Origin: Mesorhizobium kowhaii
GTDB lineage: Bacteria > Pseudomonadota > Alphaproteobacteria > Rhizobiales > Rhizobiaceae
Direction: 5' to 3'
NCBI RefSeq assembly: GCF_003253745.1
Contig: NZ_MZXV01000010.1
Location: 114,279-178,278 of the forward strand
DNA length: 64,000 nucleotides
Shown: positions 44,024-53,062 of the stretch, one piece after another
Position numbering within the stretch: the stretch's first letter is position 1
How the letters are laid out: each line of letters starts with the position of its first letter
Made by a program: the position numbers and the translations under genes
Notes under the pieces: generated by a model
Databases searched by the model: none
The model's input: the letters and a program-made list of their open reading frames with translations, nothing else
What the model was told of the DNA's origin: nothing

Positions 44024-45190
44024 ATGGCACTGAGGGGGACCAATCAGGAGTTCGGGCGGCCGTACAATCGGCGCATCGTGCTTGAATCCATCCGCCTGCA
44101 GGGACCGATCGCCCGTGGCGAGATCGCCAGGCGCGTCGGGCTCACCGTCCAGACCGTATCGACCATCGTTCGCGAACTGGAAGAACAGGGTTACATCCTG
44201 TCCCTGCGTGAAGAGCCGAAGGGCCGCGGCCTGCCGCCGGCGACCCTGCGCATCAATCCCGAAGGCGGCTATGCCGTCGGCATCCACATCACCCCTTTCG
44301 GCATCAGTGCCGCCTTGATCAATCTAAGCGGCGACGTGATCGAGAGCACGTACCGCGAAGCCCCGAATGCGACGCCCGACCATGCCTTCGACCTGATCGG
44401 AGCGATGGTGGTTGAATTGACCAGATTGCGGGCTGGAGGTCGGGTTCTCGGGGTCGGCCTGGCCCTGCCCGGCCCGTTCGGCGTCGAGTCCATGAGTTTT
44501 GTCGGCCCGACCACGATGACCGGCTGGAAGGATGTGGCGCTGCGCGAGCGGCTGGCGACGTCGACCGGATTGCCGGCCTTCTTTGAAACCGACATGGCGG
44601 CCGCCGCCATGGGCGAGCGCCTCTACGGCCTCGGCGCGCAGTTTTCCGAGTACTATTACCTCTATTTCGGCGTCGGCCTGGGTGGCGTCATGGTTCACGA
44701 CGGCAGCGTGTTGCGCGGCGCCTGGGGAAATGCCGGCGAGGTCGGACACATTCCCGTCGTTCCAGGCGGCGAGGCTTGCCCCTGCGGCAACAGCGGCTGT
44801 CTCGAAAGATACCTCTCGCTCGAGGCGCTCCGGCGCTGGAATGGCAGCGAGGCCGATTGGGTGGCGGAAGTCGCCCCGATCTTTCGCAATGCCGTCGCCA
44901 TCATCGAGAACCTGTTCGACCCCGAGACGATCATCCTCGGTGGGCTGGCCTCCACCGATCTGCTCGAACGGCTGGCCAGTTCGACCGAATGCCTGCACAA
45001 TTCCGTCTCGGCGCGAAAGGACCGCACGACGCCCCGTGTCATGGTCGCGCGTGGCGGGCAGCATTCGGTGTTGCGCGGCGCCGCCGCCCTTGCCGTATCC
45101 GGGGTGCTGTCACCGCGCTTCGGCCAGATCTTCACGGCTGAACGCGAACGCGGGCGCGATCTCCTGAAAAGTGGAGGGATTGCGGCATGA
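44024..45190 (+). CDS. ROK-family transcriptional regulator
   Basis: A 388-residue ROK repressor. The N-terminal winged helix (about 15-75) reads IARGEIARRVGLTVQTVSTI. The ROK sugar-kinase-like domain follows, with VGLALPGPFG, the GVGLGGVMVHDG loop, GEVGHIPVVPGGEACPCGNS and CxCGxxGCxE zinc-binding cysteines (ACPCGNSGCLERYLS). It probably senses the sugar imported by the downstream ABC system. It overlaps the ATPase gene by four bases (45187-45190), so it is the first gene of the sugar operon. Confidence 0.92.
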   Translation: MALRGTNQEFGRPYNRRIVLESIRLQGPIARGEIARRVGLTVQTVSTIVRELEEQGYILSLREEPKGRGLPPATLRINPEGGYAVGIHITPFGISAALINLSGDVIESTYREAPNATPDHAFDLIGAMVVELTRLRAGGRVLGVGLALPGPFGVESMSFVGPTTMTGWKDVALRERLATSTGLPAFFETDMAAAAMGERLYGLGAQFSEYYYLYFGVGLGGVMVHDGSVLRGAWGNAGEVGHIPVVPGGEACPCGNSGCLERYLSLEALRRWNGSEADWVAEVAPIFRNAVAIIENLFDPETIILGGLASTDLLERLASSTECLHNSVSARKDRTTPRVMVARGGQHSVLRGAAALAVSGVLSPRFGQIFTAERERGRDLLKSGGIAA

Positions 45191-45951
45191 GCGAACCCCT
45201 GCTGGTGCTCGACAACGTCACCAAGAACTACGGCGCGATCGAAGCGCTGAAGGGGATCAGCTTCTCGATCGGCCGCGGCGAGGTCGTGGCGCTGCTGGGC
45301 GACAACGGTGCCGGCAAATCGACGCTGGTCAAGATCATCGCCGGCGGGCTGGAGCCGACCTCGGGCCGCATGCTGTTCGAGGGCAAGGAGTTCCTTGCCA
45401 GGTCGCCCGCCGAAGCCAAGGCGGCGGGCATCGAAACCGTCTACCAGGACCTGTCGCTGTGCACCAATGTCGACGTGGTCGCCAATTTCTTCATGGGGCG
45501 CGAGATCACCAGGAAGGTGCTTGGCATCCCGGTGCTCGATGAGCGTGCGATGGAAGTTGTCGTCGAAAAGGCGCTGGCCAGCGCCGGCACCCGTATCCCC
45601 TCGCTGCGCACCAATGTCGAGCACCTTTCGGGCGGCCAGCGGCAAGCGATCGAGCTCAACCGGTTCGTGCATTGGGGCGGCAAGCTGGTGCTGCTCGATG
45701 AGCCGTTCGCCGCCCTTGGCGTCGAGCAGACGCGACGCGGCCTCGACATGATCCGCCAGGTGGCGAGCCAGGGCATCGGCGTCGTCATCATCACCCATAT
45801 CATGCAGCAGGCCTTCCAGGTCGCCGACCGGATCGTGGTGATCCGCCAAGGGGTCGTGGCCGGTGATGTCGCACGCAACAAAACAAGTCCCGACGCGGTG
45901 ATCAACATGATCACCGGGGAGACGCTTGCCGGTGCCGGACCGGGAAGCTGA
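45187..45951 (+). CDS. Half-size sugar ABC transporter ATP-binding protein (FrcA-like)
   Basis: A 254-residue ATPase of the carbohydrate (RbsA/FrcA) group. Walker [21 protein letters not shown], signature [16 protein letters not shown], Walker [22 protein letters not shown]-loop [16 protein letters not shown]. RbsA-type proteins carry two ATPase domains in about 500 residues; this has only one, as in the rhizobial fructose system FrcBCA, and should work as a homodimer. It is coupled to the ROK gene by an ATGA overlap. The binding-protein gene begins 38 bases downstream. Confidence 0.93.
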   Translation: MSEPLLVLDNVTKNYGAIEALKGISFSIGRGEVVALLGDNGAGKSTLVKIIAGGLEPTSGRMLFEGKEFLARSPAEAKAAGIETVYQDLSLCTNVDVVANFFMGREITRKVLGIPVLDERAMEVVVEKALASAGTRIPSLRTNVEHLSGGQRQAIELNRFVHWGGKLVLLDEPFAALGVEQTRRGLDMIRQVASQGIGVVIITHIMQQAFQVADRIVVIRQGVVAGDVARNKTSPDAVINMITGETLAGAGPGS

Positions 45952-45989
45952 GGGACAAAGAGGGGTCCGGCTTAACAGGAGCGAACGAC

Positions 45990-47030
45990 ATGAAGCGAAT
46001 ACTTCTTGCTGTCTTCGGTATCCTGGCACTGGCCTTTGCCACGCTTATGCCGGCATTCGCCCAGTCCAAAGGTACTGTCTACTACATGGTGCCGACATTG
46101 CTCGACGAGTTCCAGACCGGCTCGGTGAGTGCGCTGGAGCTGTTCCTGAAGCAGGTCGGCTACGAGATGAAGGCGCTGAACGCCGACAACAAGACCGACG
46201 CGCAGCAGTCGCAGATGAACGACGTCATTGCGCTGAAGCCGGCGGCGATCATCCTCGCCGCCGTCGATTTCAATGCACTGAAACCGTCCATTGAAGCGGC
46301 ACGCGCGGCCGGCATCCCGGTGGTCGAGTTCGACCGCCAGATCACCTCGACGCCCTCCGACTTCACCTCGGTCGCTGGAACGATCGAGATCGGCTACGTC
46401 GCCGCGGACCAGGCCGAGAAACTGCTGAAAGCCAAGAACGGTTCGGTGAAGGGCAAGGTGCTGCAGGTGCTCGGCGACCCCGGCGACCCCTACACGCTCG
46501 ACATCCAGAAGGGCTTTGAGGAGAAGATGAAGGCGTTCCCGGACGTCAAGATCATCTCGCTTCCGGCCATGCAATGGGCGGCGGATGCAGCCGGGACCAT
46601 CGTCAACGACCAGATACTGGCGAACCCCGACATCGACCTGATCTTCAGCCATGCCGCGCACCTCTCGGTCGCTGCCGTCGCCTCGCTCGAGGCTGCCGGC
46701 AAGAAACCGGGCGACGTCATGCTGATGAGCTCGAACGGCGCTCCGGTCGGCCTCGACCTGATCCGCAAGGGCTGGCTCAACGTCGAAGTCGAGCAGCCGC
46801 TCTACGCGCAGGCCGCGGCCGTTGCCATGTTCATGGACAACGTCGTCAAGAAGGAAGAGATCAAGCCCGGCGAATATGACGTGCTCGGCCTGAAATCGAC
46901 CGTGACCAAGGAAGCCTGGGGGCCGAACATCAAGATCCCCGGTGCCGCCATCACCAAGGAAAACGTCGACAACCCGGCTTTCTGGGGCAACCAGAAGCCG
47001 CCGACGGACACCGTCAAATCGGTCGAATAG
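45990..47030 (+). CDS. Sugar ABC transporter periplasmic substrate-binding protein
   Basis: A 346-residue protein of the ribose-binding (peripla_BP_4) type. Sec signal peptide: [20 protein letters not shown], cleavage after PAFA (about residue 24). The mature part has the two-lobe pattern: [80 protein letters not shown] and [20 protein letters not shown]. The sugar is not identifiable. A GGAG lies before the ATG. A 7-bp hairpin (47048-47072) directly follows the gene, typical of binding-protein genes expressed above their permeases. Confidence 0.93.
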   Translation: MKRILLAVFGILALAFATLMPAFAQSKGTVYYMVPTLLDEFQTGSVSALELFLKQVGYEMKALNADNKTDAQQSQMNDVIALKPAAIILAAVDFNALKPSIEAARAAGIPVVEFDRQITSTPSDFTSVAGTIEIGYVAADQAEKLLKAKNGSVKGKVLQVLGDPGDPYTLDIQKGFEEKMKAFPDVKIISLPAMQWAADAAGTIVNDQILANPDIDLIFSHAAHLSVAAVASLEAAGKKPGDVMLMSSNGAPVGLDLIRKGWLNVEVEQPLYAQAAAVAMFMDNVVKKEEIKPGEYDVLGLKSTVTKEAWGPNIKIPGAAITKENVDNPAFWGNQKPPTDTVKSVE

Positions 47031-47047
47031 GCACGCTGCTGAAAAAC

Positions 47048-47072
47048 GCTCCGGGCCATCTCGGTCCGGAGC
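47048..47072 (+). promoter_or_regulatory. Intercistronic hairpin after the binding-protein gene
   Basis: GCTCCGG (47048-47054) pairs exactly with CCGGAGC (47066-47072). No T-run follows, so it is more likely an mRNA-stabilising or attenuating hairpin than a full terminator. Confidence 0.45.
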
Positions 47073-47093
47073 CAATCCTCCGCAATTCCAACC

Positions 47094-47139
47094 GCGCATG
47101 ATCGTTTCCGAAAATCGACTTGATTTCGGGGTCATGCGC
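47094..47139. repeat. Rhizobial palindromic intergenic repeat before the permease gene
   Basis: GCGCATGA (47094-47101) matches TCATGCGC (47132-47139), with an inner near-palindrome CCGAAAATC/GATTTCGG. Such GCGCATGATC...GATCATGCGC palindromes are widespread in rhizobial intergenic DNA. It contains in-frame ATGs that could be mistaken for the permease start. Confidence 0.6.
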
Positions 47140-47154
47140 CAGCCGGATCAGCCC

Positions 47155-48150
47155 ATGAACCCCCGCACGCGCCACGCCCTGGAGTTCGTCCTCGACAACC
47201 TCGTCTGGTTCATGCTGCTGTTCGTGCTGGTGGTGTTTTCCATCTTCATCCCGAACTATTTCCAGCTTGGCATCTTCGCCAACATCATCGAGGCCTCCAG
47301 CGTGCTCGGCGTCATGTCGATCGGCCTGGCGCTGGTCATCATTGCCGGTCACATGGACCTCTCGGTCGAATCCGTCGCGGCGCTCAGCGCCATGGCGGTC
47401 GGCATCCTGTTCTGCTCGTCGGGCATCGGGCTTGGCGTGCAACTGCACCCGGAATGGCTGATGGTTCCGGTGTCGCTGCTGCTGGCGCTGGCGGTCGGCG
47501 GCCTGATCGGCGCCTTCAACGGCTATCTGGTGGTGCGGGTGAAGATGAGCGCCTTCATCATCACGCTGGCGTCCTACATCTGGGTGCGCGGCCTGGTGCT
47601 GGTCATTTCCGGCGGCCGCTCGGCGCAGGACCTTGCGCCGGCCATCCGCTGGTTCGGTATCCAGCGCCTCATCGGCCTGCCGCTCACCGCCTGGATCACG
47701 ATTGCCTGTTTCGTCGTCTTCTCGCTGATCATGGCCAAGACGCCGTTCGGCCGGCACCTCGTCATGATCGGCGGCAACGAGACGGCAACCTTCCGCGCCG
47801 GCATCCGGGTGAACCGCAACCTGATCATCGCCTTCGTGCTGGCCGGCGCCATTGCCGGCCTTGCCGGCTGGCTGCTGGCGATCCGCACCTCGGGCGCCAC
47901 CGCCAATCTCGGCGTCGGCCTGCTGTTCAACGCTTTTGCCGCCGTCGTCATCGGCGGCGTCAGCCTGAAAGGCGGTGTCGGCACCCTGCCCGGCGTCTAT
48001 GCCGGCGTGCTGCTGCTCTCGGCCATCAACACGGCGATCAACCTGATGGGCCTGCCGGCCAACTTCACCCAGGTGATCCATGGCCTGCTGGTGCTGGCCG
48101 CCGTGCTGCTCGACGCTTTCAAGCAAACCATTCGCCAAAGACTCGCATGA
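47155..48150 (+). CDS. Sugar ABC transporter permease (RbsC/FrcC type)
   Basis: A 331-residue membrane protein with about nine or ten hydrophobic segments. MSIGLALVIIAGHMDLSVES (the family's GGIDLSVG-type block), NGYLVVRVKMSAFIITLASY and the EAA-like GGNETATFRAGIRVNRNLII segment identify BPD_transp_2 sugar permeases. I chose ATG 47155 (MNPRTRHALEFVLDN) because the upstream in-frame ATGs at 47098 and 47134 lie within a palindromic repeat. It ends 13 bases before the SDR gene. Confidence 0.92.
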   Translation: MNPRTRHALEFVLDNLVWFMLLFVLVVFSIFIPNYFQLGIFANIIEASSVLGVMSIGLALVIIAGHMDLSVESVAALSAMAVGILFCSSGIGLGVQLHPEWLMVPVSLLLALAVGGLIGAFNGYLVVRVKMSAFIITLASYIWVRGLVLVISGGRSAQDLAPAIRWFGIQRLIGLPLTAWITIACFVVFSLIMAKTPFGRHLVMIGGNETATFRAGIRVNRNLIIAFVLAGAIAGLAGWLLAIRTSGATANLGVGLLFNAFAAVVIGGVSLKGGVGTLPGVYAGVLLLSAINTAINLMGLPANFTQVIHGLLVLAAVLLDAFKQTIRQRLA

Positions 48151-48163
48151 CAGGACGGCTCGC

Positions 48164-48934
48164 ATGACTGGACGACTACAAGACAAGGTGGCGCTGATCG
48201 TCGGCAGCGCCCGCGGCATCGGCAAGGGCATCGCGCTGCGCTTCGCCGAAGAGGGTGCGAGGCTGGTGCTCGCCGACACCGAGGTTGCGGCCGGGCAAGC
48301 GACTGCGGACGGACTGAGCGTCCCCTTCATCCGCACCGACATTTCCCTGATGACTGAGGCCGAGGCCGCGGTGGCGCTGGCGCTCGAACACCACGGCCGC
48401 CTCGACATCGTCGTGCAGAATGCCGGCATCTATCCCTGGCAGTTGATCGAGAACACCAGCGCCGACGACTGGGACCGCGTCATGGCGGTCAATCTGCGCG
48501 GCACCTTCAATGCCACCCGCGCCGCCTTGGTGCCGATGAAGGCGCAGCACTACGGGCGCATGCTCTACACCTCTTCCATCACCGGCCCGCACGTCACCAG
48601 CCCCGGCCACGGCCACTATTCGGCCAGCAAGGCCGGCATCAACGGCTTCATCCGTGCCGCAGCGCTTGAATTCTCCGGCTACGGCATCACCGTCAACGGT
48701 GTCGAACCCGGCAACATCCTCACTGAGGCGATCGAGTTGCATCGCGGCGCGGCCTATATCAAGAACATGGAAGACTCCATACCGCTCGGCCGCCTCGGCA
48801 GCCCGCGCGACGTCGCCAATGCCTTCCTGTTCCTCGCCTCCGACGATGCCAGCTACATCACCGGCACGACCATCATCGTCGATGGCGGGCAGCTGCTGCC
48901 CGAGGGCAACGACTTCCGGCTCCTGCCGCCTTGA
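48164..48934 (+). CDS. SDR-family NAD(P)-dependent oxidoreductase
   Basis: A 256-residue classical SDR. Cofactor motif GSARGIGKGIALRF (TGxxxGxG-like), NAG in VVQNAGIYPW, catalytic Ser in YTSSITG, YSASKAGINGFI (YxxxK), C-terminal [20 protein letters not shown]. As last gene of the sugar operon it probably oxidises the imported sugar or a polyol. Start ATG 48164 (MTGRLQDKVALIVG). Its final ~46 codons (from 48797) are duplicated at 51472-51609, beyond the first RTX gene. Confidence 0.92.
   Translation: MTGRLQDKVALIVGSARGIGKGIALRFAEEGARLVLADTEVAAGQATADGLSVPFIRTDISLMTEAEAAVALALEHHGRLDIVVQNAGIYPWQLIENTSADDWDRVMAVNLRGTFNATRAALVPMKAQHYGRMLYTSSITGPHVTSPGHGHYSASKAGINGFIRAAALEFSGYGITVNGVEPGNILTEAIELHRGAAYIKNMEDSIPLGRLGSPRDVANAFLFLASDDASYITGTTIIVDGGQLLPEGNDFRLLPP
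48797..48934 (+). repeat. Direct repeat A: 3' end of the SDR gene (intact copy)
   Basis: 138 bases that recur at 51472-51609 with constant offset 2675, no gaps and about eight mismatches. Both copies end at the same stop codon. Together they flank the first RTX gene. Confidence 0.9.
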
Positions 48935-49137
48935 GCATAGAACCCCACGGCGCTCCCAAGCTGTAACGCTTCCTCGAAAAAACTTCGCTGCTGTCCAACA
49001 ATACTATTGAACTCGAATTTCGAGGCACCTCGTTGGCGCTGAACAGCATGGCGCTATGGTTCTTTATATAAGATGACTCTAATGCAACCTTCGGATACAA
49101 CTATCCTTGGGACAATGCCAAACAGCGGGAGGACCAA
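48935..49137 (+). promoter_or_regulatory. Leader of the first RTX gene
   Basis: 203 bases without a gene. An AT-rich segment TTCTTTATATAAGAT near 49053-49067 could hold a -10 element, but no matching -35 box is convincing. CGGGAGGACCAA gives a strong Shine-Dalgarno before the ATG at 49138. Confidence 0.35.
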
Positions 49138-51411
49138 ATGGCTGTCATCAACGGAACCATCGGCAACGACATCAATCCCGGCATTCAGGACCTGGTCGGC
49201 GACGACACCATCAACGCATTGGCCGGCGACGACTACATTATCATGGCGATTGGCGGCAATGACCAGGTGAATGGAGGGGATGGAATCGATGACGTCATCT
49301 ACGAGAACTACACAAACGGCCTGACCATCAACATGCAGACCGGTGTCGTCACCGACGGGCTGGGCAACACCGATACGCTCAACAGCGTCGAGGGGCTGAA
49401 CGCCAGCTACTTCGCAGACAACATCACGATGGCAAATGTCGCCTTTTGGGCGTTTGCGAGGGCGGGTAACGACATCATCCATATGGGAACAAACGGTGGC
49501 ACAGTATTTGCGGGAAGCGGCACCGACACCATAATCGGCGGCGCCGGCGAAGATATGGTTTCCTATAGGGACGACGGTCTTGACTATGGAATTGACGTCG
49601 ACGGCGGCGGCATCATCACACATGGTGCAACGATCAATTTGGCGACCGGCGTTGTAGTTGACGGCTGGGGCTTCACGGATACGCTGACCAGCATCGAGGA
49701 TGCTGAAGGCACCCAGTTCGCCGACACCATCACCGGCACAACCGGCAGCAACTATCTTGCGGGCGGCGATGGCGCCGATACAATCAATGGCGGCGTGTCG
49801 GCCACTGTGGACGTTTACGATTTCTTGCGCGGCGGCAACGGCAACGACACCTTGACGGTGGTTTCCGGTACCGTGTTGGGGGACCAGGGCAATGACAGAA
49901 TCATTGCACAGACATCCGGAAACACCGACATCGACTATGTCGAGACCCGCTATGACGACGCGACGACTGCCGTCGTGGCCAACCTCACGGCACAGGCCCG
50001 CGCTGGCCTTGCGGCCGGATCGAATGCCATCGGTTTTGCCATCGCAGATGGGCAAGGTGGTGTCGATCGCGTATCCGGCATTCATGCCATCGACGACACA
50101 TCCTTTGGCGACACTTTCATCGTCGATGCCTCCTTTACCAACACGTTCGGCGGCTACATGGATTTCTACCTCACGGCCGGGAACGACGTTGTAAAATTCC
50201 TGGCTGGGGCGGGAGGCCGGGTCAACTACAACGGGGCGGACGGCGCGGTTCTGGTCGATCTGCAGGGCGGCTATGCCCACGACATGGATGAGAGCAACCT
50301 CTTCATCGGCTACGACACATTGGTCGGCGTGAACGACGCGCGTGGAACCACGTTCAACGACGCGCTTTATGGCAACGCGGCTGACAATAAGATGCGTGGC
50401 CGCGGCGGCAACGATGTTCTGATGGGCCACGACGGCAACGACACGCTCTGGGGCGATGAACGTGATGGTTCCAACGACACGCATTACGGCAATGACTCAA
50501 TTTACGGCGAAGCTGGAAACGACACGTTGAACGGCGGCCGGGGAGCCGATCTTCTGGATGGTGGCACAGGCGTCGATACCATGCGTGGAGGTGGCGAAAA
50601 CGACACCTACTATGTCGACAATGCCGGCGACCAGGTCATCGAAATCAATGGCAAGGGCACCGACAATGTCCAGGCCTACGTCTCCTTCAACCTGTCGGGT
50701 CAGGAGCTGGAGAACCTGGCGCTGAGAGGTGGCACCTCGATCAATGGCACCGGCAACTCGATCGCCAACATCATCACCGGCAACAGTGGCAACAACATCA
50801 TCAATGGTCTCGGCGGCGCCGACACAATGAGCGGCAGCACCGGCAACGACACCTACTATGTCGACAATGCCGGCGATCATGTCATCGAAGCCAATGGCGG
50901 GGGCACCGACAATGTGCAGGCCTATGTCTCCTTCAATCTGTCGGGACAGGAGCTGGAGAATCTGGCGCTGAGAAGCACCGGCAACATCAACGGCACCGGC
51001 AATTCGATCGCCAATGTCATTACCGGCAATTCGGGTGCGAATGTCATCAACGGCCTCCTCGGCAACGACACGCTGTCCGGCAGCACCGGCAACGACAGCT
51101 TCGTCTTCACCACGGCGCTCAACGCTTCGACCAATGTCGACCGCATCACCGACTTCTCGGTGGTCGAGGATACCATCCAGGTCGATAATGCGATCTTCGC
51201 GGCGCTTGGCGCCAACGGCACGCTGACGGCCGCACAGTTCGTCAAGAACACCACCGGTCTTGCCGGCGACGGCACCGATCACATCATCTACGAGACCGAC
51301 ACCGGCTGGCTCTACTATGACAGCAACGGCAATGCAGCAGGCGGCTCGACCCACTTCGCCACGCTGGCCGCAAACCTCGCGCTGACAAACGCCGATTTCG
51401 TCGTGGTGTGA
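49138..51411 (+). CDS. RTX (hemolysin-type calcium-binding repeat) protein 1
   Basis: A 757-residue acidic secreted protein without a Sec signal. RTX nonapeptides (GGxGxDxUx) appear throughout: GGDGIDDVIYE, GGAGEDMVSY, GGDGADTINGG, GRGGNDVLMGHDGNDTLWGD, GEAGNDTLNGGRGADLLDGG. Residues about 475-640 hold two ~83-residue modules (NDTYYVDNAGD...VSFNLSGQELENLALR...INGTGNSIAN). The last ~125 residues, ITDFSVVEDTIQVDNAIFAA through ALTNADFVVV, form the shared serralysin-like C-terminal, expected to carry the type I secretion signal. The N-terminal half is irregular RTX with no enzyme domain I recognise. No secretion genes are adjacent. Confidence 0.88.
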   Translation: MAVINGTIGNDINPGIQDLVGDDTINALAGDDYIIMAIGGNDQVNGGDGIDDVIYENYTNGLTINMQTGVVTDGLGNTDTLNSVEGLNASYFADNITMANVAFWAFARAGNDIIHMGTNGGTVFAGSGTDTIIGGAGEDMVSYRDDGLDYGIDVDGGGIITHGATINLATGVVVDGWGFTDTLTSIEDAEGTQFADTITGTTGSNYLAGGDGADTINGGVSATVDVYDFLRGGNGNDTLTVVSGTVLGDQGNDRIIAQTSGNTDIDYVETRYDDATTAVVANLTAQARAGLAAGSNAIGFAIADGQGGVDRVSGIHAIDDTSFGDTFIVDASFTNTFGGYMDFYLTAGNDVVKFLAGAGGRVNYNGADGAVLVDLQGGYAHDMDESNLFIGYDTLVGVNDARGTTFNDALYGNAADNKMRGRGGNDVLMGHDGNDTLWGDERDGSNDTHYGNDSIYGEAGNDTLNGGRGADLLDGGTGVDTMRGGGENDTYYVDNAGDQVIEINGKGTDNVQAYVSFNLSGQELENLALRGGTSINGTGNSIANIITGNSGNNIINGLGGADTMSGSTGNDTYYVDNAGDHVIEANGGGTDNVQAYVSFNLSGQELENLALRSTGNINGTGNSIANVITGNSGANVINGLLGNDTLSGSTGNDSFVFTTALNASTNVDRITDFSVVEDTIQVDNAIFAALGANGTLTAAQFVKNTTGLAGDGTDHIIYETDTGWLYYDSNGNAAGGSTHFATLAANLALTNADFVVV

Positions 51412-51429
51412 CGAGGGCAATGCAAACGG

Positions 51430-51456
51430 CCCGCCACATTGGAAATGTGTGGCGGG
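51430..51456 (+). terminator. Terminator-like hairpin after RTX gene 1
   Basis: CCCGCCACA (51430-51438) pairs with TGTGGCGGG (51448-51456), an exact 9-bp stem 19 bases after the stop. CTCTCGG follows rather than a T-run, so efficiency is uncertain. Confidence 0.6.
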
Positions 51457-51471
51457 CTCTCGGCGCCAGCG

Positions 51472-51609
51472 GGCAGCCCGCGCCACGTCGCCAATGCCTT
51501 CCTGTTCCTCGCCTCCGACGATGCCAGCTACATCACCGGCACGACAATTGTCGTCGATGGCGGTCAACTGCTGCCCGAGGGCAGCGACTTCCGGCTCCTG
51601 CCGCCGTGA
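51472..51609 (+). pseudogene. Duplicated 3' fragment of the SDR gene
   Basis: About 138 bases matching 48797-48934 (the last ~46 SDR codons and the stop), with about eight differences and no gaps. It encodes a tail like [20 protein letters not shown] and [16 protein letters not shown], with no start or cofactor-binding half. Some changes are synonymous, some not (Arg-Asp to Arg-His). It is a remnant of duplication or insertion around RTX gene 1. Confidence 0.88.
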
Positions 51610-51614
51610 TCAGA

Positions 51615-52766
51615 TCAAAATTGGTCTGCACCCGGACTGAGCGGCGCACCAATATCAGAGACAAGCTTGACGAGCTCCGCCTGCCGCGTCGTGTTGGTCT
51701 TGGCAAAGATGCGGCCAAGGTGGGTCTTGATCGTGTTCTCACCGACCCCGAGCGACAGCGCACTCTTCTGGGTGGTCAGTCCGCCGCCCACGGCCAGCAA
51801 AACCCGCACTTCCGCTGGCGTGAGATCGAACAGTGTCGTCAGCACCGCCTCCGAGGGCGGCGCGGCCGAGATTGTCATCGAGATGAAGACGGCGGCGCAT
51901 GCGGGACGGAAAGCCGCGCGCGCGGTCCCCTCGGCCAGTGGCAATACATAGGCAACGGCTGGGGGCTGGCTGGCCGCGGATAAGGGCAAGCCGATGCCGC
52001 GCGCGCCAAGCGAGGCATCGGCTTGAGCGGCTCCCGATATCGCTTCCAGCAGGGCGCGGCCCGATATCGGATTTTGTGCCTGGAGGATGCCGTTTCTAGA
52101 AAAGATGGGTTGCTGCGTCGAGAGCATCGCCTCGGCACGGCCGTTCGCATAAAGGATCGCGCCATCCGCGCTGGTAAGAACGACGGCGGCTGCAAGATTG
52201 TCGAGCGTCGCGCGATAGAGACTGGCGGTCACGCGCGCCTTATCGAGCAGGTCGCCGATCAGCGAAGCGCGGCGCAAATGAGGAGAAAGCAGCGCTATAA
52301 AGCGCTGCTCCTCAGCAGTGACCGCACCCCTGCTCGCGCGTGTCGTGAAGCTCACGAGGCCGATCCGATCCGAGGTGTGCACGAACTTGGTGATGCAGCC
52401 CTCGCGCAATCCCTGCGGGCCAGCCCAGTTCCGGTAGAAAGGTGATCGTTGAAGTTCGGCTTCAGTCATGCTCGACAATGTCGATAACGGTGTGTCGATG
52501 TCGCCGAAGACCACGGCTTTCAGACCTGGAATGTCCTCGAAGCCGTAGTCCTGCTGCAGAACGCGCATTTGCTCCGAATCCCAGGGCGACTGGGCCGCAA
52601 AACGTCCATGTTGATCGCCGGGATCAGCCAGCGCGATGGTTGAATAGGCGGCGTCCACGGCCTCCGTGAGCCGGACCATGACGTCGGTCCAGAACTCCGA
52701 ATTGAGCGCGCAATCGTAGATGTCGCCTATGATCGACGAAAGCAAGTCGTTGCTCAGCCTGCCCAT
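51615..52766 (-). CDS. LuxR-type transcriptional regulator inside the RTX array
   Basis: A 383-residue regulator. The C-terminal LuxR/FixJ helix-turn-helix is at about 310-370: LTPAEVRVLLAVGGGLTTQK, GVGENTIKTHLGRIFAKTNT. A PAS-like stretch at about 190-260 (LDNLAAAVVLTSADGAILYA) suggests sensing of a small molecule or redox signal; no receiver domain or AHL-binding domain is seen. The N-terminal 180 residues are unassigned. It is divergent from RTX gene 2 (296-base gap) and lies between RTX genes 1 and 2, so it is a reasonable candidate regulator of the array. The stop lies 5 bases from the SDR fragment. Confidence 0.87.
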   Translation of the reverse strand: MGRLSNDLLSSIIGDIYDCALNSEFWTDVMVRLTEAVDAAYSTIALADPGDQHGRFAAQSPWDSEQMRVLQQDYGFEDIPGLKAVVFGDIDTPLSTLSSMTEAELQRSPFYRNWAGPQGLREGCITKFVHTSDRIGLVSFTTRASRGAVTAEEQRFIALLSPHLRRASLIGDLLDKARVTASLYRATLDNLAAAVVLTSADGAILYANGRAEAMLSTQQPIFSRNGILQAQNPISGRALLEAISGAAQADASLGARGIGLPLSAASQPPAVAYVLPLAEGTARAAFRPACAAVFISMTISAAPPSEAVLTTLFDLTPAEVRVLLAVGGGLTTQKSALSLGVGENTIKTHLGRIFAKTNTTRQAELVKLVSDIGAPLSPGADQF

Positions 52767-53062
52767 TCACCCCTGCCCAATAGCGCCTCCCTTTTCCGTC
52801 AGTCAGGGATACCGCACGTCCCTGCCTATATCAGCTTGGCCTCGAAAAGCTCAACGCAAGCCGAAGGATTTCTGAGACCTCATTCTTTCGGGTGACGACA
52901 TTTGCAACACGCTAGGCCAAGTGGGCGGCGCAAGGCAGGTTCCAGAGCGCGCCAATTCAGGCGCCCTGGCCCTGAGTAGCGTTGGATTCCAAGACTGCGT
53001 CCAGCCGCAACGACTCAGGAAACTTCTGCTTCAATTGAGAATCTGTTTCGGCGGGGGTCAGC
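52767..53062. other. Divergent promoter region, LuxR gene / RTX gene 2
   Basis: 296 bases with no gene. I see no clear dyad of LuxR-box type and no confident -35/-10 pair. GGCGGGGGTCAGC before the ATG at 53063 contains the Shine-Dalgarno of RTX gene 2. Confidence 0.4.

Noticed and set aside
49054..50484. 476-codon open frame on minus, opposite RTX gene 1, and similar frames opposite the other RTX genes
   Set aside because: They mirror the RTX repeats and repeat with them; no ribosome site or independent family signature.
49138..51609. RTX gene 1 plus flanking repeats as an insertion sequence or transposon
   Set aside because: No transposase, terminal inverted repeats or short target duplication are visible; the repeats are fragments of a host gene.
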